Source: Paenibacillus sp. LS1 (GTDB lineage Bacteria; Bacillota; Bacilli; Paenibacillales; Paenibacillaceae). Taken from it: a stretch of 64,000 nt of DNA. Each line of letters begins with the position of its first letter. Position 1 is the first letter of the stretch. The stretch covers positions 1-64,000 of the forward strand of contig NZ_JAPDOE010000003.1 in assembly GCF_026013365.1 (NCBI RefSeq), in the 5' to 3' direction. The position numbers were made by a program, and so were the translations under genes. The notes beneath the pieces were generated by a model that was not told the DNA's origin, did no database searches, and worked only from the letters and a program-made list of their open reading frames with translations. Below, one piece after another: positions 8,688 to 17,301 of this stretch.

Positions 8688-9269
8688 GTGCCAAATAATA
8701 ATGTATTCAACCCGTTAAGCCAGCCCGTCTATACGTCGAATACCAACACATATACCTCTCCCGGCATTGTTGCCCCACCGGAGAACGATGCCGGCAACAC
8801 AGGCAATCTGTACAATGCAGGTTCCACCAACTCCACAACACTGGGATTGCTGGGAGGAACGGTAATCGCCACCGTACAATTGGCCAATCCAGCGGGAAGC
8901 GGGAAAACGCTATACGTATCACGGCTCTCAGGCGGAATCACGGTTGCGCTCAACCTGTTGTCTTCCTTCAGCGGTTCCATGAGTCTGACTGCCAATGGAA
9001 CGCTCACCTCTCCCAGTACACTTACACCGGTGAATAGCAACCTTTCCAGCAGCAATACCAGTGTAGCCACGGTTCGATTCTCTGCTGCTGCGCCTTCAAG
9101 TGCGACCCCATTGATGGCAATGCCCCTTCAAGCAGGACCGTTTCTATCCAATGAGTTCGGTCGTTATGTGATTCCTGCAGGTCAGGCCATTAACCTGTCT
9201 GTCAGCGGATCGCTTTCGGTTGGTGGACTGATGGCCTCAACTGCCTATTTCGCCTGGTGGGAAGTGTGA
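8688..9269 (+). CDS. Ser/Thr-rich protein, putative spore-surface component, paralogue B
   Basis: The product has 193 residues, starts MPNNNVFNPLSQPVYTSNTNTY and ends AYFAWWEV. It parallels the preceding gene along its length and is separated from it by 30 bp, so the two form an operon. AAGGTGG at 8673-8679 points to the GTG at 8688, which also matches the N-terminus of the paralogue; the GTG at 8676 lies inside the binding site. No secretion signal, membrane span or catalytic motif is visible. A tandem duplication of a small surface protein is the simplest reading. A terminator follows directly. Confidence 0.65.
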   Translation: MPNNNVFNPLSQPVYTSNTNTYTSPGIVAPPENDAGNTGNLYNAGSTNSTTLGLLGGTVIATVQLANPAGSGKTLYVSRLSGGITVALNLLSSFSGSMSLTANGTLTSPSTLTPVNSNLSSSNTSVATVRFSAAAPSSATPLMAMPLQAGPFLSNEFGRYVIPAGQAINLSVSGSLSVGGLMASTAYFAWWEV

Positions 9270-9302
9270 TTCGCTTAATCATGCATAACAATGCAACATG
9301 CA

Positions 9303-9345
9303 AACAGCCGCCTTCGGATGAATACTGAAAGCGGCTGTTCGTTTT
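9303..9345 (+). terminator. Rho-independent terminator after the Ser/Thr-rich pair
   Basis: A perfect 9-bp stem, AACAGCCGC/GCGGCTGTT, encloses a 19-nt loop and is followed by a T-rich tail (CGTTTTATT). It begins 33 bp after the stop of the second paralogue. Confidence 0.75.
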
Positions 9346-9391
9346 ATTGTAGATGCAATGTTGATTAAAAATGTTGTCCGGGCAAAGGGCG

Positions 9392-9614
9392 TCAGGCCGA
9401 TTCCTGCGGAAAGATCTCTTTTGCTTCAGTCACGAGAGGTTGCTTTCCCTGCCCAAACAAGTGATATTTACGAAGTAATCCGTGAATGGCCTCCTGCATT
9501 TCTGGGTCCTGAGCGGAGGGGCTAGCGGGTAGAACGGACTTGTTCTCGTGCACAGCAAGCCGATAACCGTAGCCGTGTTACCGTATATGTCCCTTCATCC
9601 AGTTGCAAAGACAT
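9392..9614 (-). pseudogene. Frameshifted small conserved-looking protein (73 codons if repaired)
   Basis: AGGAGG lies 8 nt before an ATG at 9614, opening MSLQLDEGTYTV. After 12 codons the sense-like sequence continues only in another frame, as HGYGYRLAVHENKSVLPAS and on through MQEAIHGLLRKYHLFGQGK to a TGA at 9392. The interval is 223 nt, exactly one base more than 74 codons, so a single inserted base near 9575-9580 (GTAACAC) would explain it. Unrepaired, the ATG frame stops after 30 residues. I do not recognise the family. It may be a true pseudogene, a sequencing error or, less likely, programmed frameshifting. Confidence 0.55.
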
Positions 9615-9694
9615 GCCTGGTTCCTCCTACTATGTATAATTCACTAATCCGAAATCGTATAGATTCATTCCATTTTCTCTTCATCGTGTTCAAC

Positions 9695-9740
9695 ATACCA
9701 CAAAAACCCTTTGCGAGAACGCAAAAGGTTTTTATGGTAT
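9695..9740 (-). terminator. Terminator of the TrpXYZ-like ABC operon
   Basis: A long near-perfect inverted repeat, ATACCA-CAAAAACC-CTTTGCG with its complement, surrounds an AGAA loop. On the minus strand the stem ends in a T-rich stretch. It lies 30 bp beyond the ATPase stop codon. Confidence 0.75.
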
Positions 9741-9772
9741 ATCTATTCTTTGAACAAGTATTACCTTGCCTT

Positions 9773-10567
9773 TTAACCCAGAACGACGCGATCGTCCGCC
9801 ATTTTTTTGCCACTGATACGCTCGAATTCACCAAGCAACTCAGGTACAGTCAACGTACGCTTGCGCTCTTCGCTCACATCCAGAATAATTCGGCCTTTGT
9901 CCATCATGATCAAACGGTTACCCAGACGAATCGCCTGTTCCATATTATGCGTCACCATCAGTGTAGTAAGTCTCATCTCACGTACAAGTGTCTCCGTCAG
10001 TTCCGTGATCAGTTCGGCACGTGAAGGGTCAAGGGCTGCCGTATGCTCATCCAATAACAAAATCTGCGGCTGGGTAAAGGTCGCCATCAACAGACTGAGT
10101 GCCTGCCGCTCCCCGCCGGATAGGAGGCCAACCTTCGCATTCGGCCGCTTTTCCAATCCAATTCCCAGCTTCTCCAATTGTGTGTTGAAAATCTCACGTC
10201 TGGCACGGGTTACTCCAAAGCCTAGTCCGCGTCCTTTGCCACGTTTGTATGCCATCGCCATATTTTCTTCAATGGACATATGTGGCGCTGTTCCTGCCAT
10301 TGGGTCCTGAAACACCCGACCAATCCAGCTGCTACGCTTATGCTCTGGCAGGTTTTTAATGGAACGGTCATTGATTAACACATCGCCCATATCCGGCTTC
10401 ATCACACCCGAGATGATGTTCATCAGCGTGGATTTCCCGGCTCCGTTACTGCCAATCACCGTCACAAAATCTCCCGGATTCATCGTCAGATTCACACCAA
10501 CCAGCGCAGTCTTCTCATCCGTTGTGCCTGGGTTGAACAGCTTGGTTACTTGCGTAATCTCCAGCAT
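9773..10567 (-). CDS. ABC transporter ATP-binding protein (TrpXYZ-like system)
   Basis: This 264-residue nucleotide-binding subunit has Walker A GSNGAGKST (39-47), Q-loop VFQDP, signature LSGGERQ (149-155) and Walker B ILLLDE (169-174). His replaces the usual Pro in the D-loop region (LLDEHTAALD). It couples ATP hydrolysis to import through the permease encoded 2 bp upstream and takes substrate from the lipoprotein at 11581-12630. The trio has the layout of the PF04392-type importers that include the tryptophan transporter TrpXYZ. The actual substrate cannot be read from the sequence. The operon ends in a clear terminator. Confidence 0.88.
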   Translation of the reverse strand: MLEITQVTKLFNPGTTDEKTALVGVNLTMNPGDFVTVIGSNGAGKSTLMNIISGVMKPDMGDVLINDRSIKNLPEHKRSSWIGRVFQDPMAGTAPHMSIEENMAMAYKRGKGRGLGFGVTRARREIFNTQLEKLGIGLEKRPNAKVGLLSGGERQALSLLMATFTQPQILLLDEHTAALDPSRAELITELTETLVREMRLTTLMVTHNMEQAIRLGNRLIMMDKGRIILDVSEERKRTLTVPELLGEFERISGKKMADDRVVLG

Positions 10568-10569
10568 GA

Positions 10570-11490
10570 TTACATACCTCCCTTCATCTGCTGACCCCCG
10601 GATCGCATCAACTCTTCCGTTCGTTTGCGAGCCAAACTACGCTGCTTCATGGAGCGTTGCATCGTTGGGAATACAAGGGCGATAATGACGATCACTGCGG
10701 TAATCAGCTTGAGATCCGACGTGTCGAACCACTCCACCTGAAGGGCAAGTGCGACTACAATCCGGTATATGATCGAACCAACAATCGCTGCGAGTGTAGC
10801 CCAGAATACCGTTCTTGCCCCAAGGATAGCTTCTCCGATAATGACCGAAGCCAAACCAATGACGATCATTCCAATGCCCATCGTGATGTCTGCAAAGCCT
10901 GATTGCTGGGCAATAAATGCACCAGATAGTGCAACCAATCCATTGGATAAGCTGACACCTACAATGGTAGTCACATCCGTATTCGCACCAAAGCTGCGAA
11001 TCATGCGTTTGTTATCACCTGTGGCGCGAAGAGCCAGTCCAATATCTGTTTTCATGAACAGATCGAGCATAATTTTAAACACCAGCACCACGATAATAAT
11101 AAGCACCATGACATGCTCACCCGAGAATGGATTATCCATGCCCATAATGGATTTATTCGGTGCGCCAAGAATACGCATATTAATGGAGTAGAGCGCAATC
11201 ATCATCAAAATCCCGGATAACAATCCGTTGATTTTGCCTTTGGTATGAAGCAGACCTGTACAAGCCCCAGCCACCATGCCGCCAGCCATTGCCGCCAAAC
11301 AGGCGAGCCAAGGAGAGAAGTCATTGGAGATCATCACCGCCGCGATTGCGCCTCCTGTTGTAAAACTTCCGTCTACGGTAAGGTCAGGGAAATCGAGTAT
11401 GCGGAACGTAATATACACACCAAGTGCCATCAGTGCGTATAAAAGCCCCAGCTCGATCGCTCCTTCAATTGAATTCCAGCTTATACTCAC
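10570..11490 (-). CDS. ABC transporter permease (TrpXYZ-like system)
   Basis: The product is a 306-residue integral membrane protein with about eight to nine hydrophobic spans, of the branched-chain/ribose permease class (GVYITFRILDFPDLTVDGSFTTGGA near the N-terminus). GGGAGG lies 7 nt before a GTG at 11490, which I take as the start; an upstream ATG at 11538 would add 16 residues and place the ribosome site inside the gene. It forms the membrane channel for the lipoprotein encoded upstream and the ATPase encoded downstream. The C-terminus is basic (RSMKQRSLARKRTEE), as expected for a cytoplasmic tail. Confidence 0.86.
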   Translation of the reverse strand: MSISWNSIEGAIELGLLYALMALGVYITFRILDFPDLTVDGSFTTGGAIAAVMISNDFSPWLACLAAMAGGMVAGACTGLLHTKGKINGLLSGILMMIALYSINMRILGAPNKSIMGMDNPFSGEHVMVLIIIVVLVFKIMLDLFMKTDIGLALRATGDNKRMIRSFGANTDVTTIVGVSLSNGLVALSGAFIAQQSGFADITMGIGMIVIGLASVIIGEAILGARTVFWATLAAIVGSIIYRIVVALALQVEWFDTSDLKLITAVIVIIALVFPTMQRSMKQRSLARKRTEELMRSGGQQMKGGM

Positions 11491-11580
11491 GCTACTTCCT
11501 CCCTGTCTATCGAAAAGAATGAGGCGAACCCGTTGCATGTCCGCCTCGCATCCATCCTGCCGGATTATTCTCCGGTCAGA

Positions 11581-12630
11581 TTATTCAATAATGTTGTTGT
11601 CCTGATCTTGCACTGCCGCCTTCATCTCATCCGTAACCGTGATACCTTGGGCTTCAGCCGCTTTCAGGTTCAGGATCAGATCCAGCTTGTCCGGAACGGT
11701 GACTTTCATATCACCAGGTTTCGTACCGTTTTTCAGAATGTCCGCAGCCATCTCCCCAACCTGATATCCATGGTCATAATATTTGAAGCCAACGGTTGCG
11801 AAAGCCCCTTTTTCAACGGTATCCCGATCACTGGAGAAGAACGGAATTTTGTTGTTGTTCGCCGTTTGAATAATCGTATCGACCGCACTCACGACAGAGT
11901 TATCGAGCGTAATGTACAAGGCGTCTACTTTGCCAACGAGGGAATCTGTTGCCTGTTTTACTTCCGATGTATTCGTAACTGGTGCTTTCACCAGCTTGAT
12001 ATTATGTGTCGCCAGCGCCTTTTCAGCATTATCTGCCATAACCACAGCATTCGGTTCGCCTTCGTTAATCACCAGACCTACCGTTTTCACATCCGGCAGA
12101 TTTTTGGCGATAAAGTCAGCCAATTGTACGATCGCCTCCGGGTTCGTGTCCGATGCACCTGTAACGTTGCCGCCCGGCTTGTCCATATCAGTCACCAGTT
12201 TGGCACCCAGTGGGTCTGTCACTGCTGCGAACAACAATGGCTTGTCCTTCACTTGTTGAGCCAGAGCCAGCGCAGATGGGGTCGCAATTCCGAGTACAAG
12301 ATCGTTTTTGGAATCACCCGAGATTTTCTGTGCAATGGACAGGTTGTTCGTCGAATCACCTTGCGCATTATTGTAATCAATTTTGAGGTTCTTGTTCTCT
12401 TCAATACCTGCGTCCTTCAGAGCTGCGATAAATCCTTCGCGTGTAGCATCCAGGGATGGATGTTCAACAATCTGGGAGATGGCAATCTGGTATGATTTTT
12501 CCTCGCTGCCTCCACCTGTTGTACTTCCCGATCCTTCGGATTCCGAGCCTGTACCGCTGTTATTTCCGCAACCTGCCGCAACGATCATTGAAGCAACCAT
12601 CATCAGTGACATCCAAAATTTCTTTTTCAT
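11581..12630 (-). CDS. ABC transporter substrate-binding lipoprotein (PF04392-like)
   Basis: The 349-residue protein has a lipoprotein signal peptide (MKKKFWMSLMMVASMIVAAGC, lipobox VAAGC) and a Ser/Gly-rich linker. A two-lobed periplasmic-binding fold follows, of the type seen in TrpX-like proteins (AISQIVEHPSLDATREGF, GIATPSALALAQ, FAAVTDPLGAKLV, YDHGYQVGEMAADIL). It is lipidated on the outer membrane face and delivers ligand to the downstream permease and ATPase. Aromatic amino acids are possible by family precedent, but I cannot assign a substrate. No T-box or trp leader is visible; a sigma-A-type promoter lies upstream. Confidence 0.86.
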   Translation of the reverse strand: MKKKFWMSLMMVASMIVAAGCGNNSGTGSESEGSGSTTGGGSEEKSYQIAISQIVEHPSLDATREGFIAALKDAGIEENKNLKIDYNNAQGDSTNNLSIAQKISGDSKNDLVLGIATPSALALAQQVKDKPLLFAAVTDPLGAKLVTDMDKPGGNVTGASDTNPEAIVQLADFIAKNLPDVKTVGLVINEGEPNAVVMADNAEKALATHNIKLVKAPVTNTSEVKQATDSLVGKVDALYITLDNSVVSAVDTIIQTANNNKIPFFSSDRDTVEKGAFATVGFKYYDHGYQVGEMAADILKNGTKPGDMKVTVPDKLDLILNLKAAEAQGITVTDEMKAAVQDQDNNIIE

Positions 12631-12818
12631 GTGTGAGAACCCCTCTCCATCTAATAAAATGTGGTTACCCTTATCAATCGAAATTCCATTGACACGATAG
12701 GGCGGGACAAAACAAACGCTTCAACGCATTGTTGCTTTGATCGACAAAAGCAGACAAATATAGACTTTTCTCATGCGACTGAAGTCCATGACCCGTGTTG
12801 TGTTTTTGTGTTTCCCTA

Positions 12819-12847
12819 ATATTAAGGGCCGTCCCGATATACGTCAA
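12819..12847 (-). promoter_or_regulatory. Promoter of the TrpXYZ-like operon
   Basis: The minus strand reads TTGACG, a 17-nt spacer and TAATAT. The leader to the lipoprotein ATG is about 180 nt. The 12631-12974 gap holds no gene that I can support. Confidence 0.6.
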
Positions 12848-12911
12848 TGGTTGAACCGCTTCCAATTTACTTTCATCGGTTGGTTGTGATAGAAAACATT
12901 ACATAAAACAT

Positions 12912-12941
12912 AAAAACCACCCACAATGTTTCGTAGATGGT
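12912..12941 (-). terminator. Weak terminator after the phosphotransferase
   Basis: On the minus strand ACCATC pairs with GGGTGGT (one G-U) and is followed by TTTTT. It lies about 35 bp past the phosphotransferase stop codon. The stem is short. Confidence 0.4.
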
Positions 12942-12974
12942 AGCCATTAGTACAGCTATAACGTAAGGTTCTAC

Positions 12975-13835
12975 TTATAAATAAGGAGTATGGAGTCTTC
13001 TTCTAATCTCGTCCATAAGCATTTTTTTCTCCACATCGGATATGGCATCTGCAATCAGTTTGCGTGCTGCAACAGGCGCAATCCAGGGTTCGACATCTGC
13101 ATAACGGATACCGGACAACTTCTCATACTCCTCCATAAAGATGCGAATGCTGGCCTCTCTGGTAGCATCAAGAACAACCGTCGCTTCATGTGGCAGATGC
13201 GAAGGCAGTATGGCGTATCGAATCATAATGATGTATTCGGCCAAGTCGGCCTCCGGATTTCCGGTAGAGGCATTGTTCCAGTCAATAATAATGGCATCAT
13301 TGTCCCTGATCAGTATGTTACCGGGATTCGGATCACCGTGACATAGTTGCTGCTTCATCGGTAATCGATCCAATTGGGCAATCACAGCAGCTTTCTCCGC
13401 TTCTGCCAAGTATTGAGCTGCAACAATATTATGCTTGATATTTTCCCGCTGACTCGGCATATGGGCCACTGAATGCGAATGAATCTGGTGAATAAGCTGT
13501 GCTGTAATCCGGGCATTCACGAAATCTTCGCTGATATCCAACGGTTGCTGCATTCTGGACTGCTCTACCGCTCTGTCTACAAAACGCTTCATGATCGTCT
13601 CGCCATCAATCCGTTCGAATACAATCCCTGATCGCCCCTCGACAGTCACCAGATCATACGGCTTGGGAACCGGCAGCCCACACGCCGAAGCAATGTGGCA
13701 ATGATGAAGTTCGGCCTCCAAAGCAGACGTAATGGTGTTCGGTTTAGCCAGTTTAACGATCTTGCTCCCATCTTCCCATTCAAATACTTCCGCACATCCA
13801 CCTTCTCCAATTTTGTTGCCAAGCCTATGGACCAT
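12975..13835 (-). CDS. Aminoglycoside phosphotransferase-family kinase (APH-like)
   Basis: The 286-residue protein has the protein-kinase-like APH fold: a glycine-rich N-terminal loop (KIGEGGCAEVF), the catalytic HGDPNPGN (166-173) and the metal-binding IIDWNN (183-188). Such enzymes phosphorylate antibiotics, sugars, choline or other small molecules with ATP, and the substrate here is unknown. GAAGGAG is 8 nt before the ATG at 13835; an in-frame GTG at 13844 is too close to it. A TetR-type regulator lies 22 bp upstream on the same strand and the two probably form an autoregulated operon, so a self-resistance or stress role is possible. Confidence 0.75.
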   Translation of the reverse strand: MVHRLGNKIGEGGCAEVFEWEDGSKIVKLAKPNTITSALEAELHHCHIASACGLPVPKPYDLVTVEGRSGIVFERIDGETIMKRFVDRAVEQSRMQQPLDISEDFVNARITAQLIHQIHSHSVAHMPSQRENIKHNIVAAQYLAEAEKAAVIAQLDRLPMKQQLCHGDPNPGNILIRDNDAIIIDWNNASTGNPEADLAEYIIMIRYAILPSHLPHEATVVLDATREASIRIFMEEYEKLSGIRYADVEPWIAPVAARKLIADAISDVEKKMLMDEIRRRLHTPYL

Positions 13836-13857
13836 GATGCTCACTCCTTCAATGGAT

Positions 13858-14430
13858 TTAATAAGTGAGACCTTCCTTGTGTAACAACATCTCGTACATT
13901 TCCCGGATCATTTCAATCGCTTCATTCATGTCCAGTTCCAGGGTATGAGAGTTCAGAAGTGTTCCAATGCCAATCAAATATATCGTCAGTTTAAGAAAAA
14001 TGCGTTTGAGTTGCTCCACCGATACATCCTGCAACCGCTTGCTATACCGCATATAAGACGTAGTTAATTCTTCACCCAGAAACTGATCGGTGTAGGGATT
14101 ATATTGTCGGTAACCCGAGAGATACAACGTTCGATATAGATGCTTCTCGTTCTGTGCAAAGTACAGGAATCCAATCGTCAGGTTCAAAGCAGGGGAATTG
14201 TCATCGTCCTTATACTCCAACATGCTGTAACGGGCGAATTCAGCTGCCTTGTCATACACGTTTGATTTCAGCTCTTCAATGTTGTTATAGAGACTATAGA
14301 TCGGTTGGGTGGAGCAATGGAGCGTCTGAGCAACATTTCGCGCAGTTAGCGCCTCCAAGCCTTGAGCCCGTACAAGCTCAAAGGCAGCGGATAACACCTT
14401 TTCTTGCGTAATCTCGGATTTGGGTGGCAT
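13858..14430 (-). CDS. TetR-family transcriptional regulator
   Basis: This 190-residue protein has an N-terminal helix-turn-helix (EKVLSAAFELVRAQGLEALTARNVAQTLHCSTQPIYSLYNNIEEL) and an all-helical ligand domain with many Tyr residues. Two abutting palindromes lie 22 bp upstream of its start, which points to autorepression. It is the first gene of a two-gene operon with an APH-type kinase that it probably controls. The inducer is unknown. Confidence 0.85.
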   Translation of the reverse strand: MPPKSEITQEKVLSAAFELVRAQGLEALTARNVAQTLHCSTQPIYSLYNNIEELKSNVYDKAAEFARYSMLEYKDDDNSPALNLTIGFLYFAQNEKHLYRTLYLSGYRQYNPYTDQFLGEELTTSYMRYSKRLQDVSVEQLKRIFLKLTIYLIGIGTLLNSHTLELDMNEAIEMIREMYEMLLHKEGLTY

Positions 14431-14451
14431 ATGATTCTCCTTCCTTTGTTA

Positions 14452-14479
14452 ATAACATATGTTATATAACGTATGTTAT
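14452..14479. promoter_or_regulatory. Tandem palindromic operator for the TetR regulator
   Basis: ATAACATATGTTAT (14452-14465, a perfect palindrome) directly abuts ATAACGTATGTTAT (14466-14479, one central change). Two head-to-tail 14-bp sites suit cooperative binding of two TetR dimers just upstream of the regulator gene. Confidence 0.7.
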
Positions 14480-14541
14480 TATTAGTGTATTTATGTGTCA
14501 AGTGTATTTATGGGAAGAGATTTTTCATATTTAAAATTTCC

Positions 14542-14588
14542 AAAAAAAAGAGGCATCCCTCCCAATGTACTTTGGGTATGGTCGCCTT
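14542..14588 (-). terminator. Terminator of the Rpn-family gene
   Basis: On the minus strand AGGCGACCATACCCAA pairs imperfectly with TTGGGAGGGATGCCT, followed by eight T. It lies 30 bp after the stop codon. Confidence 0.75.
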
Positions 14589-14617
14589 ATATCAATCAAA
14601 GGATAGCTCCAGAGTGC

Positions 14618-15526
14618 TTATTCCTTTTCTTTTTGCAGTTCCTCTAATTCAGATGGTGTTAGCCCGGTAGCTTTAATAATAGTAGCCTGATCAAGACCTA
14701 AATTGAGCATATTCATTGCGATTTTCCGCTTGCTCTCAGCTTCACCTTCTTTGATTCCTTCTTCGATTCCTTTTTGAATTCCTTCCTGCATGCCTTTCTT
14801 GAGACCCTCTTCTCGTGCGCCCTCAATCATGGAAGCTTCGTCCCATAGAAATTTCTGACGGTCGATATATCGTTGACGTGCTTGCTCATCCTGGCTCAGA
14901 AACTCCAATACACTCATGGCTTTTTTCAAAGCCGGTTCCGGTTCGTGCATCATTAACGCCTCCCAGCTTGATCTAGTCATTCCTTTCAGAAATAACAGCC
15001 AACGCACCAATCCATCCTTTATTTGAATATTTTCATCATTCAGCTTTGGTATTTCCATAAAATGAATCTCTATAACATCCGTCAACGGAATATCAGTATG
15101 GTCTTCTCTTAAATGAAATACGTTGTGATACTGGTCATTAGCGAGCATTTTGAAATTAACAATGTTGATCGCAACGCATTTTTTGAGTTGACTATATCTC
15201 TGTCCTTCAAGTAATTGTCCAGAGTATTGTTTACCCCAATAGAACAAAGTCCTCTTCTCTAAATCATACTGATTAAACAACTGCATTTCAACATTAATTA
15301 GCTCACCTTGATCTGTTTTGGCCCGTATGTCCAGAATGGACTGTTTATCTCTCGGTGTATCTTTGTCCAGATAAGGGTTGATTAACACAATCTCGGTCAG
15401 TAAGGATTCACCTGCATTTTTGAAGGTGTGATTCAGAAAAGCCAGAAGAACATCCTTATTCTCTTCACTTCCAAAGATTCGTTTGAACACATAGTCGTTC
15501 TTGGGATCAAGCAACTCTGTCATCAT
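14618..15526 (-). CDS. Rpn/PDDEXK-family putative nuclease (transposase-associated family)
   Basis: The full-length 302-residue protein starts ELLDPKNDYVFKRIFG, the hallmark start of the Rpn/PD-(D/E)XK transposase-like family. Putative active-site residues are D66 (ILDIRAK) and E80/Q82 (NVEMQ). The C-terminal quarter carries short amphipathic repeats (EGLKKGMQEGIQKGIEEGIKEG) and a helical tail ending LEELQKEKE. Members have been linked to DNA cleavage and recombination in vivo and are often present in many copies. A decayed relative lies at 21100-21328. It stands alone, with its own terminator. Confidence 0.82.
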   Translation of the reverse strand: MMTELLDPKNDYVFKRIFGSEENKDVLLAFLNHTFKNAGESLLTEIVLINPYLDKDTPRDKQSILDIRAKTDQGELINVEMQLFNQYDLEKRTLFYWGKQYSGQLLEGQRYSQLKKCVAINIVNFKMLANDQYHNVFHLREDHTDIPLTDVIEIHFMEIPKLNDENIQIKDGLVRWLLFLKGMTRSSWEALMMHEPEPALKKAMSVLEFLSQDEQARQRYIDRQKFLWDEASMIEGAREEGLKKGMQEGIQKGIEEGIKEGEAESKRKIAMNMLNLGLDQATIIKATGLTPSELEELQKEKE

Positions 15527-15667
15527 TATTCACTCCTACGCACAAAATGAACAGAATATATCTGCTGAAATTTCAGCAAACATAAGGATGCGAACATGCA
15601 CTCGATGTTAGCTCTATTATATCACGCATCGCCATACGAAAATAGCGTTTATACGTAATACATTATC

Positions 15668-15704
15668 AAAAAAAGAGACTATCTCGACGAATCGAAACAA
15701 TCTC
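15668..15704 (-). terminator. Terminator of the trhO-regulator operon
   Basis: On the minus strand GAGATTGTTTCGA, a TTCG loop and TCGAGATAGTCTC form a 13-bp stem when G-U pairs are allowed. Seven T follow. It lies 15 bp beyond the regulator stop. Confidence 0.75.
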
Positions 15705-15719
15705 TTCTGTATAAACCAG

Positions 15720-16367
15720 TTAATTTCCCGACGCCTCGCGAATCTCATACTTGCACCTTTTGCCGCCATCGGCGTAACATTCGGTACGCTCCACTTCAGC
15801 TTGAAGAAGCGAGCGGAACAGATCCAGTTCACAGCGGCAAGCCTGCTTGTAGACACTCGCGACTTGTACAATCGGGCAGTTCATTTCCGTAATGACGTAA
15901 GTTCCATCGTCTTCTCTGGACGCATCCGCCATATATCCGTTGGCATTCTGGATTCGCGCGAGTTCCTCCACCCGTCCGGCCAGATCCTGGCCCTCCATCT
16001 GTGGCAATCCGCTGCGAAGCAGTTTGTCCCGGCGACTCTCGAACAATGCATCTACCACACCGCTCCCGGCTGAGTCAGACAATTCTTCAAGCAGTTCCAG
16101 CGTAAGGGACGAATATGATTTTGGAAAAAAGCTGTCCCCGCGTACCGTCAATTGGTACACCGAGGACGGACGTCCGGCCGTAGCCCGGGCCTCCCGAACC
16201 TCAATCCATCCGTCCTGCTCCAGTGCCGTCAGATGACGACGAATGGCCATGCCGGTCAGACCCAGATCAGCTGTCATTTCCCTCGCGGTCAATGTACCTT
16301 GCTGCTTCAGCATGAACAAAATCCGTTCACGCGTCGTTCGTTCCTCTTCGCGCTTCACGATCAGCAC
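15720..16367 (-). CDS. SufR-like HTH regulator with Cys cluster (putative Fe-S sensor)
   Basis: The 215-residue protein has an N-terminal winged helix (ERILFMLKQQGTLTAREMTADLGLTGMAIRRHLTALEQDGWI). Its C-terminal domain holds five Cys: C164, C177, C179, C197 and C205, spaced 12, 1, 17 and 7 residues apart. This resembles SufR-type repressors, which hold an iron-sulfur cluster and sense iron-sulfur status. It lies 12 bp downstream of trhO in the same operon. Control of sulfur or iron-sulfur genes is inferred from the Cys layout; the target is not visible here. Confidence 0.72.
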   Translation of the reverse strand: MLIVKREEERTTRERILFMLKQQGTLTAREMTADLGLTGMAIRRHLTALEQDGWIEVREARATAGRPSSVYQLTVRGDSFFPKSYSSLTLELLEELSDSAGSGVVDALFESRRDKLLRSGLPQMEGQDLAGRVEELARIQNANGYMADASREDDGTYVITEMNCPIVQVASVYKQACRCELDLFRSLLQAEVERTECYADGGKRCKYEIREASGN

Positions 16368-16379
16368 CTGCTCTCCTGC

Positions 16380-17267
16380 TTATGCGTGTACCGGTGCTGC
16401 CTCCCGGCAGGCATCCGAGCAAAAGCGGTTATGCGTCTCTTCGCAATCCTCACAGCTTACGTGCTGCAGGTTGCAGGTTGGACAATTAATATATCGGTCA
16501 TGTGTCGTTCCACAGTGATAACAGCTGGCAATGACGATATCCTCTTCTGTCCGGTTGATCGGTACAGAGATTCGCTCGTCAAACACGTAACATTTACCAT
16601 CGAACAGATGACCCTGTACTTCCGGATCTTTACCGTACGTGACAATACCACCGTCCAATTGAGCTACGTCCTGGAATCCTTCATTGATCATGAACCCCGT
16701 CAGCTTCTCGCAGCGAATGCCGCCAGTGCAATAGGTTATAATCGTTTTGTCCTTCATGTCACCCAGGTTCTCCCGAATCCACTCCGGAAACTCACGGAAC
16801 GACTCGACATCTGGACGAATGGCCCCGCGGAAGTGACCAATTTCGTATTCATAATCATTGCGACCATCGATAACGATGACGTCATCACGTTGCAAATGCT
16901 CATGGAACTCCTTCGGTGAAAGGCGTTTGCCGCTAGTCACATTCGGATCAAGATCTTCGTCCACGCGGAACGTAACCAGTTCTGCTTTGTGACGAACAAA
17001 GATTTTTTTGAACGCATGCTCTTCCACGTCATCAATCTTGAACACCATATCGCTAAAGAGCGGATTAGCCAGCATATCTTTCATGTACTGTTCCGTCTGT
17101 TCGGGCGTTCCGGATACCGTACCGTTAATGCCTTCAGATGCGATCAGAATACGGCCTTTCACACCAAGGTCCTTACAGTATTGCAGATGCTCTTGTGTAA
17201 ACGTCTCAGGGTCTTCAATCTTCACGAACTTATAATATAAAAGCACGCGATACGCGCTGTTACACAT
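16380..17267 (-). CDS. trhO: tRNA uridine(34) hydroxylase, rhodanese family
   Basis: This 295-residue protein has an N-terminal acylphosphatase-like domain ([15 protein letters not shown]), a rhodanese domain with the active-site Cys in TYCTGGIRC (C180), and a C-terminal tail with several CxxC pairs ([16 protein letters not shown]) that probably bind zinc. TrhO enzymes hydroxylate U34 of certain tRNAs on the way to mo5U, improving wobble decoding. AGGTGAT precedes the ATG at 17267; a GTG at 17276 lies within that site. It is first in an operon with a Cys-rich regulator. A 150-nt leader with a strong hairpin lies upstream. Confidence 0.85.
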   Translation of the reverse strand: MCNSAYRVLLYYKFVKIEDPETFTQEHLQYCKDLGVKGRILIASEGINGTVSGTPEQTEQYMKDMLANPLFSDMVFKIDDVEEHAFKKIFVRHKAELVTFRVDEDLDPNVTSGKRLSPKEFHEHLQRDDVIVIDGRNDYEYEIGHFRGAIRPDVESFREFPEWIRENLGDMKDKTIITYCTGGIRCEKLTGFMINEGFQDVAQLDGGIVTYGKDPEVQGHLFDGKCYVFDERISVPINRTEEDIVIASCYHCGTTHDRYINCPTCNLQHVSCEDCEETHNRFCSDACREAAPVHA

Positions 17268-17301
17268 GTATATCACCTGTTCCTATTCCATGTTGTTATT
17301 A

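Noticed and set aside
12631..12974. Possible T-box or trp leader before the TrpXYZ-like operon
   Set aside because: No T-box core (GGTGGNACCGCG) or Trp-rich leader peptide is visible; only a sigma-A-type promoter could be read.
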